From Ktedonobacteraceae bacterium (GTDB taxonomy: Bacteria; Chloroflexota; Ktedonobacteria; Ktedonobacterales; Ktedonobacteraceae), in NCBI GenBank assembly GCA_035653615.1, contig DASRBN010000027.1:1-64000 (forward strand): 64,000 bases of DNA, written 5' to 3'. Under the pieces are notes generated by a model. It saw only the letters and a program-made list of their open reading frames with translations. It was not told the origin of the DNA and made no database searches. Shown piece by piece: positions 17,334 through 26,003 of the stretch. The position numbers were made by a program, and so were the translations under genes. Every line of letters starts with the position of its first letter. Position 1 is the stretch's first letter.

Positions 17334-17969
17334 ATGGCCAACTATGTATTCGATCCGCAAGTCATTCACGAAATCAGCCTCAAACATCTGGGGAAGCCGC
17401 TGGAGCAGATGTTTGCGGATATTAGCGCCGAATTATCGGAACGCTATCCAGGCATGATAGATGATTCTAAGCCCTGGATCTTCAATAACGCGGGCGGCGT
17501 GATGCTCGAAATGAAGCTGCTGTACGCCTCGACGAAAGAATACATCATGCTCTGGGGCACACCTATTGGAAGCGAGGGACATACCGGGCGTCACCTGGTC
17601 GAATTTTATGATACCGTGCTCGATGGCGAGGCCTGGTACTATACCGAGGGCCAGTTTACGCGCGATGTCTATACGCCGGGGGATCATATCTTTGTCGGCA
17701 AGGGGCAAAGCGCCGGAATGCATTATCCAGATCACGTGTGGATGATTGAATACGCTCGTGGCCCCCTGCCGACGCTGCTCCCATTCGGCCTTGCCGATGC
17801 CCTGACCAGCACGCACGATTTCAAAACTGCCATCCAGACGGTCGTCATCTACTTTTCGCTTACCGGTCGCCAGATGTCAAGAGGCCAGAAGATGGCGCTC
17901 GGCTCGCTTGCCGCCGCCGTCCTGCTCTTATGGAGTGTCAGAGGCAAAAGAGGGCGGCGGCGGGGATAA
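17334..17969 (+). CDS. ERG2/sigma-1-receptor-like protein
   Basis: A 211-residue protein that closely resembles the eukaryotic ERG2 (sterol C8-C7 isomerase)/sigma-1 receptor family. Matching stretches are YVFDPQVIHEI near the start, IFNNAGGVM, the LLYAS...EYIMLWGTPIG core, GSEGHTGRH, FYDTVLDG, VYTPGD, WMIEYARGPLP and FGLADALTSTHDF. The two acidic ligand-pocket residues of the human receptor (D126 and E172) correspond to D93 and E139 here. A C-terminal membrane helix (about 187-202) with a basic tail replaces the N-terminal anchor of the eukaryotic proteins. ATG 17334 and TTG 17328 both fit AAGGAG. It follows an F420-type reductase. The reaction (isomerase, or ligand binding only) is not known. 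Confidence 0.85.
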   Translation: MANYVFDPQVIHEISLKHLGKPLEQMFADISAELSERYPGMIDDSKPWIFNNAGGVMLEMKLLYASTKEYIMLWGTPIGSEGHTGRHLVEFYDTVLDGEAWYYTEGQFTRDVYTPGDHIFVGKGQSAGMHYPDHVWMIEYARGPLPTLLPFGLADALTSTHDFKTAIQTVVIYFSLTGRQMSRGQKMALGSLAAAVLLLWSVRGKRGRRRG

Positions 17970-17970
17970 G

Positions 17971-18915
17971 TTACCTGTGGTAATAGGGCGACATGCGCAA
18001 AATCCACCAGCGGGCGGCGGGACGTACCATGCGCGTGAGATAGCGTTTATAGCCGACGATGCGCGTCAATTGCCGCATGATGTCGTCGAACGAATAACGC
18101 TGGTAGTGCAGCAGGCGCTGGCTCTCTTCTGTATCAAGCCAGTCCGTGCAATAGGGTTTGTGGCCAAAGGCGCTCTCCGGCAACATGCCGATGCCCATCA
18201 TCTCCAGCATGCGCCCCAGGTAGTCGCGGTAGAGCATCTGGCAGCTGGGGCCACCGCCGATGAGCAGCGTTTTGCCCCAGGCCTCTTCGCAACGGATGCC
18301 GTTGGCGATTGCCATGCCCGCATCGTAGGTGTGAACGACCTCGAAGCGTGTGACAAGAGGAATTTCGAACATGATAGGATGCGGGCTGCGCAGGCTCAGC
18401 GGCGGGACATCGGCAAAACGGAAGATACTCCACTCGAGGCCAGATGTCTTGACCATCTCCTCACAGGCAATTTTGTGTGTCGAGTAGTGGTCCGTCGCCT
18501 GAACCGGGTCGGTTATTCTGCGTGGCGGGGGTTGCTCCTGCGTATAGCCGAAGACATCGAAACTGGATGCGAAGAAAAACCTGGGCGGTCTGGATAAGCT
18601 GCGAGCAGCGACGAGCAGGTTGCGCGTTCCGCCAATATTGATCTGATGCGCGAGCTCAGGATGTTCCTCGCTGTATGGCGGCAGCATGTAGGCCAGGTGA
18701 ATGATCGCGTCTCGATCCTGCACTGCCTTCGACACGTCCGCCGGTTGCCGGATGTCACCCTGTATCAATTCTATCCTGCCCGCGAAACGCCTGGCAGTGC
18801 GTGCATGAGCCTTGCGCCTGGATACGAAGCAACGCACTTCGTGTCCCTGGCGCAATAACTCATGCAGCGTACTCATCCCGATATTGCCAAAAGCGCCGGT
18901 CAGTAAAATCTTCAT
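17971..18915 (-). CDS. NAD(P)-dependent epimerase/dehydratase (extended SDR)
   Basis: A 314-residue extended short-chain dehydrogenase. The dinucleotide-binding loop TGAFGNIG is at 6-13, DAIIHLAY is the strand contacting the adenine side, and the catalytic pair is Y144-x3-K148 with an upstream serine in FFFASSFD. The C-terminal substrate domain differs from the common sugar epimerases, so the substrate could be a nucleotide sugar, a hydroxysteroid-like lipid or another alcohol. It converges on the ERG2-like gene, the stop codons being separated by one base, so transcription of each runs into the other. No terminator lies between them. Confidence 0.83.
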   Translation of the reverse strand: MKILLTGAFGNIGMSTLHELLRQGHEVRCFVSRRKAHARTARRFAGRIELIQGDIRQPADVSKAVQDRDAIIHLAYMLPPYSEEHPELAHQINIGGTRNLLVAARSLSRPPRFFFASSFDVFGYTQEQPPPRRITDPVQATDHYSTHKIACEEMVKTSGLEWSIFRFADVPPLSLRSPHPIMFEIPLVTRFEVVHTYDAGMAIANGIRCEEAWGKTLLIGGGPSCQMLYRDYLGRMLEMMGIGMLPESAFGHKPYCTDWLDTEESQRLLHYQRYSFDDIMRQLTRIVGYKRYLTRMVRPAARWWILRMSPYYHR

Positions 18916-18987
18916 CTCGTTCCATCCTATCCTGTCTTACCTCAAGCATTGTCTTTGACAGTATAGCACAGGACGAGGGGAGAGAGT

Positions 18988-20739
18988 TTACAGCAACCCG
19001 TAAATCTCCAGACTCCCTTGCGTGCCCACGAAGACCTCGCCATTGGCAACGGTTGGTGTCGAGAATTTGACATAACTGGGTAGTCCATCACGGCCCGGAT
19101 TCTGGTTCGTGTTGTAGAGTTCGGTGCCCAGATTGGTGGCATCGTAGGCGTGCAGGATGGCGTTGGGATCAAGCGTCCAGAGGATGCCTGTGCCAGGAGT
19201 CGCGCCATTGCTGGAGATGACGGTATTGCCGCCCGTGAAGCCGAAGCTCTCTGGCGTGCGCGATGTAGGACTCTTCGAGAGCAGCCCGTTACTCAATTGA
19301 TACGCCTTCACCGAATCGCCATTTCCGCCGAAATAGACATATTCCCCATTGGAGCCGTTCCAGTATGCCGGCGTGCTGAAGAGACCGCCAATGGTTCCAG
19401 GCGCAAATTCCTGCACGATTCTGTCCACATTGGTGCGGTACTGCTTGCTACAAGGATTCTGGATCGAATGATATCCTCCCATCGATTGACTATTGACGAC
19501 GTAGATGCGTCCTTCTTTTCCGGCGCTGATGATCTCGTTCTCGGCAGGCAGCAGCAGTGGCCCTCCTGAACCCAGGTCAGTATCTTGCTGCTCAAGGCAT
19601 AATTGATTGAAAGGCGTGAAGTAGCTCACAACCGATAAATTTTGTGAGTTCAATTTGACGAAGCTATCTCCGGCATCCTTTCCGCCTCCTTTAAGGTCGA
19701 AGGTGCCGTTGCCGGACATGAAGTAGATGTTGCCATTGCTATCGGCGGCCAATCCACCGCCGGCTTGCCAGATACCTGCCTCGGAACCGTTTGGAGAGTC
19801 GTTATAGACGGCAACGCGCTTGAGAGTGGAAGCATTATACCCCATCACCCACCCATGATAGGGGCCGATATCGCAGTGTGAGGCCCAGGCGATATAAACC
19901 ACGCCGTTCAGCAGCAAGAGGCCGGCACGCTGGCCTTCGCGCAAAGCATTAAAGGTAATATGCCCATTGATGCTGCCATCGCCGCTGCCCTTAACTTTCG
20001 CGGCAATCGTTGCCGGCTGTTTCACCTCGTTACCGGTCGTGATATCGATGGCGTGCAGGCGCTGGAAGTATTGACCGTGTTCTTTAGTCGCGGCCACCGC
20101 GTACAAAATGTTGGCATTGGCATCGATCACCGGCGTGCTGGTGATGCCAATCTCCGGTGTGAGGTCGCCGCAACCCGTATCGCTGCTGGGGATGGGGGTG
20201 ATAGCGGGAGGATTGATAAAGCTGGCGTGCCACAACAGCAGATTCTGGTCGGCATCGAAGGCGTAGACACTGTCATGTTCGGTCGCTACGATGACCATGT
20301 TGTGCAGGCTGCCACCGGTATTGACATTGGGCACGAAGAGCGGCTGCGCATAGACCTGCCCGTCAACCGGGTACGAGAGTTTTTTGCCGAACTGCTTCAC
20401 ATTGACATTGCCTGTAGTGAGGATGGTTTCATTCAGGTTTTCGCCTGTGCGATAGGTGTCATACTTGTTGGTTAGCACGGCTGTGTTTGATGGCGCCGGG
20501 TGATAGGCGCCTGGTGCGGCACCTGCTTGAGCATAAGCCGTACTTGTTAGTCCTGTTGCTCCCGCGAGCATGAGAAGGAGAAGGCCCGCTCTTATTATAA
20601 AGAGAGCGCCGGGAGACGAAAAAGGCCCGTTTTTGGGCCAGAGAATCATGCGGTCTTTTGACATAAAGCATGTCAATCCTTTCTTCATCACAAAACGAGA
20701 GGGGCGTAGCGCATGAACTCCAGCCGGGATAAGAGCCAT
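18988..20739 (-). CDS. Secreted PQQ-like beta-propeller protein
   Basis: A 583-residue protein with an N-terminal hydrophobic segment (about 47-68, AGLLLLMLAGATGLTSTAYA) reading as a signal peptide or anchor. A repeat-rich beta structure of the quinoprotein alcohol-dehydrogenase-like propeller type follows. Repeated features are GGSLHNMVIVATEHDSVYAF and blades of the form YVVNSQ..., FVGTQGSLEIYG. The residues needed for PQQ catalysis are not evident, so a structural or binding role is more likely than dehydrogenase activity. Several ATGs compete for the start. 20739 has GAGGG nearby, but the signal segment makes a later start plausible. It is monocistronic. Confidence 0.75.
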   Translation of the reverse strand: MALIPAGVHALRPSRFVMKKGLTCFMSKDRMILWPKNGPFSSPGALFIIRAGLLLLMLAGATGLTSTAYAQAGAAPGAYHPAPSNTAVLTNKYDTYRTGENLNETILTTGNVNVKQFGKKLSYPVDGQVYAQPLFVPNVNTGGSLHNMVIVATEHDSVYAFDADQNLLLWHASFINPPAITPIPSSDTGCGDLTPEIGITSTPVIDANANILYAVAATKEHGQYFQRLHAIDITTGNEVKQPATIAAKVKGSGDGSINGHITFNALREGQRAGLLLLNGVVYIAWASHCDIGPYHGWVMGYNASTLKRVAVYNDSPNGSEAGIWQAGGGLAADSNGNIYFMSGNGTFDLKGGGKDAGDSFVKLNSQNLSVVSYFTPFNQLCLEQQDTDLGSGGPLLLPAENEIISAGKEGRIYVVNSQSMGGYHSIQNPCSKQYRTNVDRIVQEFAPGTIGGLFSTPAYWNGSNGEYVYFGGNGDSVKAYQLSNGLLSKSPTSRTPESFGFTGGNTVISSNGATPGTGILWTLDPNAILHAYDATNLGTELYNTNQNPGRDGLPSYVKFSTPTVANGEVFVGTQGSLEIYGLL

Positions 20740-21053
20740 CCCTTGCCCTCACAAAGCAAACGAGCATTGCAAGGAAATTATAAACATATTCTCTATTTTA
20801 TTCAAGCAATAAGATGATATTTTTTGAAATATAATGAAACAATATGAGGTGATTTGAAGTGGTGACGCTCAGATTTCCTCTCTGCATGATTTCTCCCCCT
20901 CAAAAATGGCAGGATCAGAACATCTAGTACTTTGTGGGCCGCCTGTCAAAAAATGAAACTTGCTTGCTTACTGCATCGTACAAACTTGTAGATATTGGAC
21001 ATCTCCGTTTTTGGCAACTTCCACAATCGTTACTCAACCCGGAGGGTATGACG
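20740..21053. other. Divergent intergenic region, no gene
   Basis: A 314-bp AT-rich stretch between divergently transcribed secreted-protein genes (beta-propeller leftwards, GH5 rightwards). It has to hold both promoters. A TATAAT-like box sits near 20830, but no paired -35 stands out. No RNA or repeat was seen. Confidence 0.4.
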
Positions 21054-22235
21054 ATGAATAACAATCCTATCAATCCTCGTCGGAATCGCAATCTGCTCAT
21101 CTTTTTCGTGTTGCTGGCTGTAGTCGTCTTGATCGCCAGCTTTGCTTTATCGTATGTGTTTTTACACAGGCCTAACTCGTCGCTAACGACTTCCGCTACA
21201 CCCACGCCAGCTGGAACCTCATCGGGGCCGGCCACGTGCAACGGCCAGGGTGTGACAAAAAATCCCGATGGCTCCTATACCTTTTCCTGGCTGCACATCA
21301 ATTCGCAGGGGCAGGTCGTCGATTCGCATAATTGCCTGGTTCACCTGCTTGGCGTGAATATGGGCGGTCTGTTCCTCAGTTCAGCCGGACACGAACCGCT
21401 GGCATCGGTTAGCTGGTATAAGCAGAATGTTCCAATGAACGTGGTACGCGAAGCCATCAACACCTACTGGTGGGACACTAACGTCTACGTGCCGGACGCG
21501 CACATGCATTACCAGCAGTGGCTCGAAACGGTGATCAACTGGCAAAAGCAGAACGGCAACTACGTGATTATCGACGCTGCCACGCAATTCCACAATCCAC
21601 CCTGCGGCACGGGAGTCACTGTTCCCTGCCCCTCGCAGAACCAGGCGAGCAAGAATACTCCACCCAACCCGCAAGAGCAATCAACCTATCAGCCTACACC
21701 TTTGCAGGCGCTCACTGACCTGGCAAAGTTATATGGCAATGACCCACAGATCATCTTTGACGTGTGGAACGAACCCTCGCCCAAGGAGATCAGCGGCATC
21801 AGCATGCAAACCTACTTCCAGTACATGAACCAGCGCATCGACACGGTGCGGCAATATGCGCCCAATTCCATCGTTATGGTCTACGAAAACGGCCTGTCGC
21901 AGATCATGTCCGGTCAATATCCCATGTACGCGCAAAAAAATCTTATGTTTGATGCCCACATCTACGATGCTGGCTGGAAGCCGGGTGACACAACCGGGCT
22001 TGTCTCCTTCGTACATGCGCACGGAGACGCCTTTATCGTCGGCGAATGGGGTGGAGTTCCTGGTCAACCCTCGCCCAGCGTCATGATCCCTTTTCTCAAG
22101 CAGTATGATGTCGAGGCCTGCTACTTCGGTTCGAAAGACCTGGTAAAAGGCAGCGCCGCTAAGTCCGCTCAGTTGCAGCTCAACAGCATCGGCCAGGCTG
22201 TCGCCAGCGGCTATGGCTCGATCTTCTCTTCATAA
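21054..22235 (+). CDS. Secreted/anchored GH5-family glycoside hydrolase
   Basis: A 393-residue protein with an uncleaved-looking N-terminal membrane anchor (about 14-37), a short S/T-rich linker and a TIM-barrel glycosidase domain of family GH5. The acid/base glutamate is E240 in FDVWNEPSP, and the nucleophile is probably E331 in VGEWGG. Such enzymes cleave beta-1,4 glucans, mannans or related polysaccharides. GGAGGG lies 7 nt before ATG 21054, which beats the upstream ATG at 21048. A second, larger GH5 gene lies 6 kb away, pointing to plant- or fungal-polymer use. Confidence 0.85.
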   Translation: MNNNPINPRRNRNLLIFFVLLAVVVLIASFALSYVFLHRPNSSLTTSATPTPAGTSSGPATCNGQGVTKNPDGSYTFSWLHINSQGQVVDSHNCLVHLLGVNMGGLFLSSAGHEPLASVSWYKQNVPMNVVREAINTYWWDTNVYVPDAHMHYQQWLETVINWQKQNGNYVIIDAATQFHNPPCGTGVTVPCPSQNQASKNTPPNPQEQSTYQPTPLQALTDLAKLYGNDPQIIFDVWNEPSPKEISGISMQTYFQYMNQRIDTVRQYAPNSIVMVYENGLSQIMSGQYPMYAQKNLMFDAHIYDAGWKPGDTTGLVSFVHAHGDAFIVGEWGGVPGQPSPSVMIPFLKQYDVEACYFGSKDLVKGSAAKSAQLQLNSIGQAVASGYGSIFSS

Positions 22236-22353
22236 GGAGGATACCCAGGGACGTAGAGCCAGGTAGAACGCTCATTTGCCTTGCTGCTATCCTCTGATGT
22301 ATATTTTTTGTGAAGAGCAATATATATCATGAGGATGAAAGGCAGAACGTACA

Positions 22354-23103
22354 GTGACCGAGACAAACAACACCACCGACCGGTGGAGCGAGAGCGATTC
22401 ACAGATATTCCTGAACCACAGCGAGGTATTTGTGCCGGGGCGCGCGGAACAGCTCGCGAGCCTGCTACATCTCATTCCCGCACAGGCGGATGAGGCTTGC
22501 ACGATTGTCGAATTGGCGGCGGGTGGCGGCATACTGGCACGCGCAATCCTGGAGCGCTTTCCTGCCTGCCATTACGTGGCGCTGGATGGTTCGGAGGTTA
22601 TGCGCGACCACCTGAGCCGTTCGCTGGCCATGTTCGGGAATCGCCTCGAGGTACGTCCTTTTGAGCTTGAGGAGCAGGATTGGCGCGTGGCTCTGCCTGC
22701 TCCCTTGCGCTGCGTGCTATCATCGCTGGCCGTCCATCACCTATCGGACGAGGGCAAGCGCCAGCTTTTCAAGGATATAAGCGAGCGATTGGAGCCGGGC
22801 GGAGCCTTACTGCTGGCCGATATCGTCAAACCCGCGACGCCCCACATTGCCGAACTCTTCGCGCGGCAATATGATGACATCGTGCGCGCGCAAAGCGTGG
22901 CCACCTATGGCGATTTGCGCGGCTACGAATCGTTCCAGGAGTTGAAATGGAACTATTTCATCTACGACTATGCCGACCCCAACTCCTACGATAAGCCATC
23001 CCTGCTCAGCGACCAGCTTCTATGGCTCCGCGAAGCAGGATTCGGCATGGCAGATTGTTTCTGGATGCAGGCCGGGCATGCAATCTACGGCGGCTACAAG
23101 TAG
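22354..23103 (+). CDS. Class I SAM-dependent methyltransferase
   Basis: A 249-residue single-domain Rossmann methyltransferase starting at GTG 22354, with GAAAGG upstream. Motif I is VELAAGGGILARA (about 49-61), the acidic residue after strand 2 lies in YVALDGS, and VLSSLAVHHL is the motif-IV region. It groups with small-molecule or lipid methyltransferases; no target can be assigned. Conserved C-terminal residues (WFLW-like aromatic stretch, FWMQAGHAIYGG) close the fold. A 76-bp repeat shared with the 49-kb region starts just after its stop. Confidence 0.82.
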   Translation: MTETNNTTDRWSESDSQIFLNHSEVFVPGRAEQLASLLHLIPAQADEACTIVELAAGGGILARAILERFPACHYVALDGSEVMRDHLSRSLAMFGNRLEVRPFELEEQDWRVALPAPLRCVLSSLAVHHLSDEGKRQLFKDISERLEPGGALLLADIVKPATPHIAELFARQYDDIVRAQSVATYGDLRGYESFQELKWNYFIYDYADPNSYDKPSLLSDQLLWLREAGFGMADCFWMQAGHAIYGGYK

Positions 23104-23128
23104 TTCCAATCCCCAGTGGGAAGCCGGG

Positions 23129-23204
23129 AAAAGGTCCGGTTCCTGCCGCTTCTCCGTGGGGAGCGTATAGTGATCAAACCCGAACATGTCAGGTGCAAAT
23201 GCAC
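23129..23204. repeat. Dispersed 76-bp repeat, copy A
   Basis: Matches 49605-49680 without gaps at 61 of 76 positions (hand count). It begins AAAAGGTCCGG and ends GCAAATGCAC. It sits between a stop codon and the next gene's ribosome-binding site. Confidence 0.75.
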
Positions 23205-23219
23205 TAAGAGGTGTTACAG

Positions 23220-23582
23220 ATGGCAAAGCACCATGTAACTGTGGCTATCAAGCGTGTATACGACCCGCCTGAACCCGGCGACGGCACGCGCGTCCTGGTG
23301 GATCGTCTCTGGCCGCGTGGCCTCTCCAAAGAGCGCGCAAAGGTCGATCTCTGGCTCAAAGAGGTCGCGCCCAGCAATGACCTGCGCAAATGGTTCGGCC
23401 ACGATCCAGAGAAATTCCCAGAATTTCGCCGCCGCTACGAGGCCGAGCTGCGATCTGAACCAGGTCAGGAAGCGCTGGCAAAATTGCGCGACCTGGCCGG
23501 TCAGGGGAAGGTGACGCTAGTGTTTGCCGCGCACGACAGCGAACATAATAACGCGGTCGTCTTGCGCGATTTGCTGGCATAG
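23220..23582 (+). CDS. DUF488-family protein
   Basis: A 120-residue single-domain protein. The family signatures are IKRVYDPPEPGDGTRVLVDRLWPRG near the N-terminus (given in part), a WL.EVAPS stretch and GKVTLVFAAHDSEHNNAVVL near the C-terminus. The family has no established activity. Start ATG 23220 has AAGAGG 7 nt upstream. It stands between a methyltransferase and an HPP-family gene, all rightward, but spacing of more than 100 bp on each side does not argue strongly for one transcript. Confidence 0.85.
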   Translation: MAKHHVTVAIKRVYDPPEPGDGTRVLVDRLWPRGLSKERAKVDLWLKEVAPSNDLRKWFGHDPEKFPEFRRRYEAELRSEPGQEALAKLRDLAGQGKVTLVFAAHDSEHNNAVVLRDLLA

Positions 23583-23729
23583 TGGAGCCGGTAAACGCGG
23601 ACAATGTTGTGTTTGCGTTCGGGGGCTTATCTGCATTAGGATTCCCTGGCAGGTAAATTTCTCAATACTCGCTTACCCTCGCCAAAATGTGGCAGAGAGC
23701 AGGGATTATATACTCAGGAGAAATGCAGC

Positions 23730-24482
23730 ATGGACCCGAAACCAGGTGCAGAAGATCCGGCGGCGCAGCAGACGAGCGATAGACCAGCACAGGTGGGTAT
23801 GCAGAGCGGCATGAACCGGCGCTGGCGGTATCGTATTGATCGCGAACACCCTATCGGCGGTGAAATGTCCGATATCGTCAAGGGTCTTTTCACACGCATG
23901 CGTTTGCCCTGGCTCTTAGGCCACCATGCGCAGACGCCGGTTCTTGCCATCTTCAGCTTCATTAATGGCTGCATCAGCATTGGCATCATGTCGGCGCTGG
24001 CCCTCGTTACGCACACTGCATTTATCTTCCCTTCGCTCGGTCCCACTGCTTTCCTCTTTTTCTATACGCCTACCGCTCCAGCCGCCTCTCCGCGCAACAC
24101 CATCGTCGGTCATGCTATCGGTGTGCTGGCCGGCTATTTCAGCCTGGTCGTGACCGGTCTAACGATGGCCGGGCCGGCTCTTTCCGTCGGCGTCACCTGG
24201 CCGCGTGTCCTCGCTGCGGCTCTCTCGCTTGGCCTCACCGCGGGATTGATGGTTTTGCTCAGATCTCCACACCCGCCGGCAGGCGCTACCACGCTTATCA
24301 TCTCGCTTGGCCTGTTGACGAAACCACTGCAGCTGCTCATACTGATGGTGGCTGTGGTACTGCTTACTTTACAGGCTTTCATTATCAATCGCCTTTCCGG
24401 CATTCCCTACCCACTCTGGAATCCACGTCGCGAGCCTGACGAGGAGGGAAAGAAAACCCGGGATAGCGTGAAGTCGAGTTGA
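23730..24482 (+). CDS. HPP-family membrane protein
   Basis: A 250-residue protein with a charged cytosolic N-terminus of about 65 residues and four to five membrane segments. The family motif HPP is present in LRSPHPPAGATTLI (about 178-191), together with FPSLGPTAFLFF. Some HPP proteins carry nitrite across thylakoid or cell membranes; the substrate here is unproven. AGGAG lies 9 nt before the ATG. It is followed by DUF2630 and a glycosyltransferase on the same strand. Confidence 0.83.
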   Translation: MDPKPGAEDPAAQQTSDRPAQVGMQSGMNRRWRYRIDREHPIGGEMSDIVKGLFTRMRLPWLLGHHAQTPVLAIFSFINGCISIGIMSALALVTHTAFIFPSLGPTAFLFFYTPTAPAASPRNTIVGHAIGVLAGYFSLVVTGLTMAGPALSVGVTWPRVLAAALSLGLTAGLMVLLRSPHPPAGATTLIISLGLLTKPLQLLILMVAVVLLTLQAFIINRLSGIPYPLWNPRREPDEEGKKTRDSVKSS

Positions 24483-24598
24483 GATAGGAGGTGTAAGCGT
24501 ATCCGGTTGTTACCGGCAAAGCGTGATATACTATGACAGATTGGCCTGACAAGACAACTGGTTACATACATTTCATGCAGGCCACGAGGAGGAAAGCA

Positions 24599-24844
24599 AT
24601 GAATGATAGTGAAATCCTGCATCGTATCACGGCTCTGGTGGACGAAGAACATCACCTGATGCAACAATCAGAAGAAGAAGGCGGTCTGAGTGACGAGGAA
24701 CGCACGCGCATGCACGAACTACAGCTTCAACTGGATCAATGCTGGGACCTCTTGCGCCAGCGTCGCGCCCGCCGTGAATTTGGCCTCAATCCAAACGAGG
24801 CGCAGGTGCGCGATCCGAACATCGTGGAACACTACCAACAGTAA
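24599..24844 (+). CDS. DUF2630-family small protein
   Basis: An 81-residue helical protein matching the DUF2630 family: ILHRITALVDEEHHL, a charged middle, LDQCWDLLRQRRARREFG and the ending RDPNIVEHYQQ. Function is unknown. Start ATG 24599 follows GAGGAGGAA. It ends 9 bp before the glycosyltransferase gene, so translation of the two is likely coupled. Confidence 0.85.
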   Translation: MNDSEILHRITALVDEEHHLMQQSEEEGGLSDEERTRMHELQLQLDQCWDLLRQRRARREFGLNPNEAQVRDPNIVEHYQQ

Positions 24845-24853
24845 TCGCATACT

Positions 24854-25975
24854 ATGACAAACATCTTGATCATCACCTCTCGCACCGGTGGGGGCCATAT
24901 GAACCTCGCGCTGTCGCTTAAGGATATGCTTGGCGCGAGGTTCTCTATTGATATCGTTGATCCTTTCCCACCTGTTGTTGACAGGTATTACGCCGGGCTC
25001 AGCCGCAACTTCCTCACACTGTGGGATTGGCAATACAAATATACCGATAATGAATTTGCCTCGCTCTGCCTGCATAAAGGGCTGGCGTTACTCGGCCAGA
25101 AACGGATCGCAGGCCTTATCGAGCAAGCTGCCCCTCAACTCATCGTTTCAACGCACGCGCTCTTGTCTTACGTCGTCGCGTCTGCAAACCGGCAAACCGG
25201 TCTGCATATCCCGCTGGCGTTCCAATTGACCGATCTCGAATGCGTGCATACCACCTGGTTTAGTGAGAAGTTTGCCGATGCCTACCTGACCCCTACGCGT
25301 GAAATCTTTGCCCAGGCGAGCGCGGAGGGAATTGAGCAGGGCCGCCTGCACATAACGGGCAGGCCCGTGCGCAAGCAATTCTTACAAACATATGATTCCG
25401 CTTGCAGGGCTGAAACGCTCGCGAGCCTGGGACTCTCGCCGGACGCCTTTACCGTCTTTCTCCAGGGTGGCGCGAAAGGTTCCGCCAGAATCGAACGCAC
25501 CATCTCCAGCATTTTTGCTGCCGGCAGCGCGCGGGCACCCATTCAGATTATCCTGGCAGCAGGCAGCAACAGCGCCATCATCTCGCGCTTCTCAGCTATA
25601 CCCAGCCTGCGAGTGCTGCCATTCACCGAAACCATCGCGCCTTACATGGCCGCTTCGGACCTCATCGTTGGCAAAGCGGGGGCGAGCTTCCTGACGGAAG
25701 CCATCATGCTCGAGAAACCATCGCTCATCACCACCTACATCCCCGGTCAGGAAGGGCCAAACCTGCGCTTCATCGAACGCTATAACCTTGGCTGGACCTG
25801 CCTGGATGCGCGCGGCCAGCAAAAACTGCTGACTCGCATCGTGCGGAACCCCGACCTCATCGCCGAAAAAGTCAGCAGCATTCAATCATACAAGCAATGG
25901 AATATGTCGGCCAATGCCAGCATTCCGTCCGTCTTCAATAGACTGCTGGGCTATCAAGACACTCTTGAGGCTTAA
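24854..25975 (+). CDS. MGDG-synthase/UgtP-like glycosyltransferase
   Basis: A 373-residue GT-B fold protein related to monogalactosyldiacylglycerol synthase and processive diacylglycerol glucosyltransferases. The N-terminal loop TSRTGGGHMN, the acceptor-side LTDLECVHTTWF, the inter-domain ITGRPVRKQF (about 173-182) and the nucleotide-sugar-binding GKAGASFLTEA (about 277-287) are all present. It should add a sugar to a diacylglycerol or similar lipid at the membrane face. No ribosome-binding site is visible, but the preceding stop is 9 bp away, so coupling to DUF2630 is likely. It converges on the UDP-sulfoquinovose synthase gene 28 bp beyond, which makes a glycolipid or sulfolipid role attractive but unproven. 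Confidence 0.85.
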   Translation: MTNILIITSRTGGGHMNLALSLKDMLGARFSIDIVDPFPPVVDRYYAGLSRNFLTLWDWQYKYTDNEFASLCLHKGLALLGQKRIAGLIEQAAPQLIVSTHALLSYVVASANRQTGLHIPLAFQLTDLECVHTTWFSEKFADAYLTPTREIFAQASAEGIEQGRLHITGRPVRKQFLQTYDSACRAETLASLGLSPDAFTVFLQGGAKGSARIERTISSIFAAGSARAPIQIILAAGSNSAIISRFSAIPSLRVLPFTETIAPYMAASDLIVGKAGASFLTEAIMLEKPSLITTYIPGQEGPNLRFIERYNLGWTCLDARGQQKLLTRIVRNPDLIAEKVSSIQSYKQWNMSANASIPSVFNRLLGYQDTLEA

Positions 25976-26003
25976 TGCCTTCAATCTGGCCCCTACCCTG
26001 CCT

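Noticed and set aside
18988-20739. Quinoprotein alcohol dehydrogenase activity
   Set aside because: The propeller pattern is there, but residues for PQQ and metal binding are not evident, so the enzyme name was not used.
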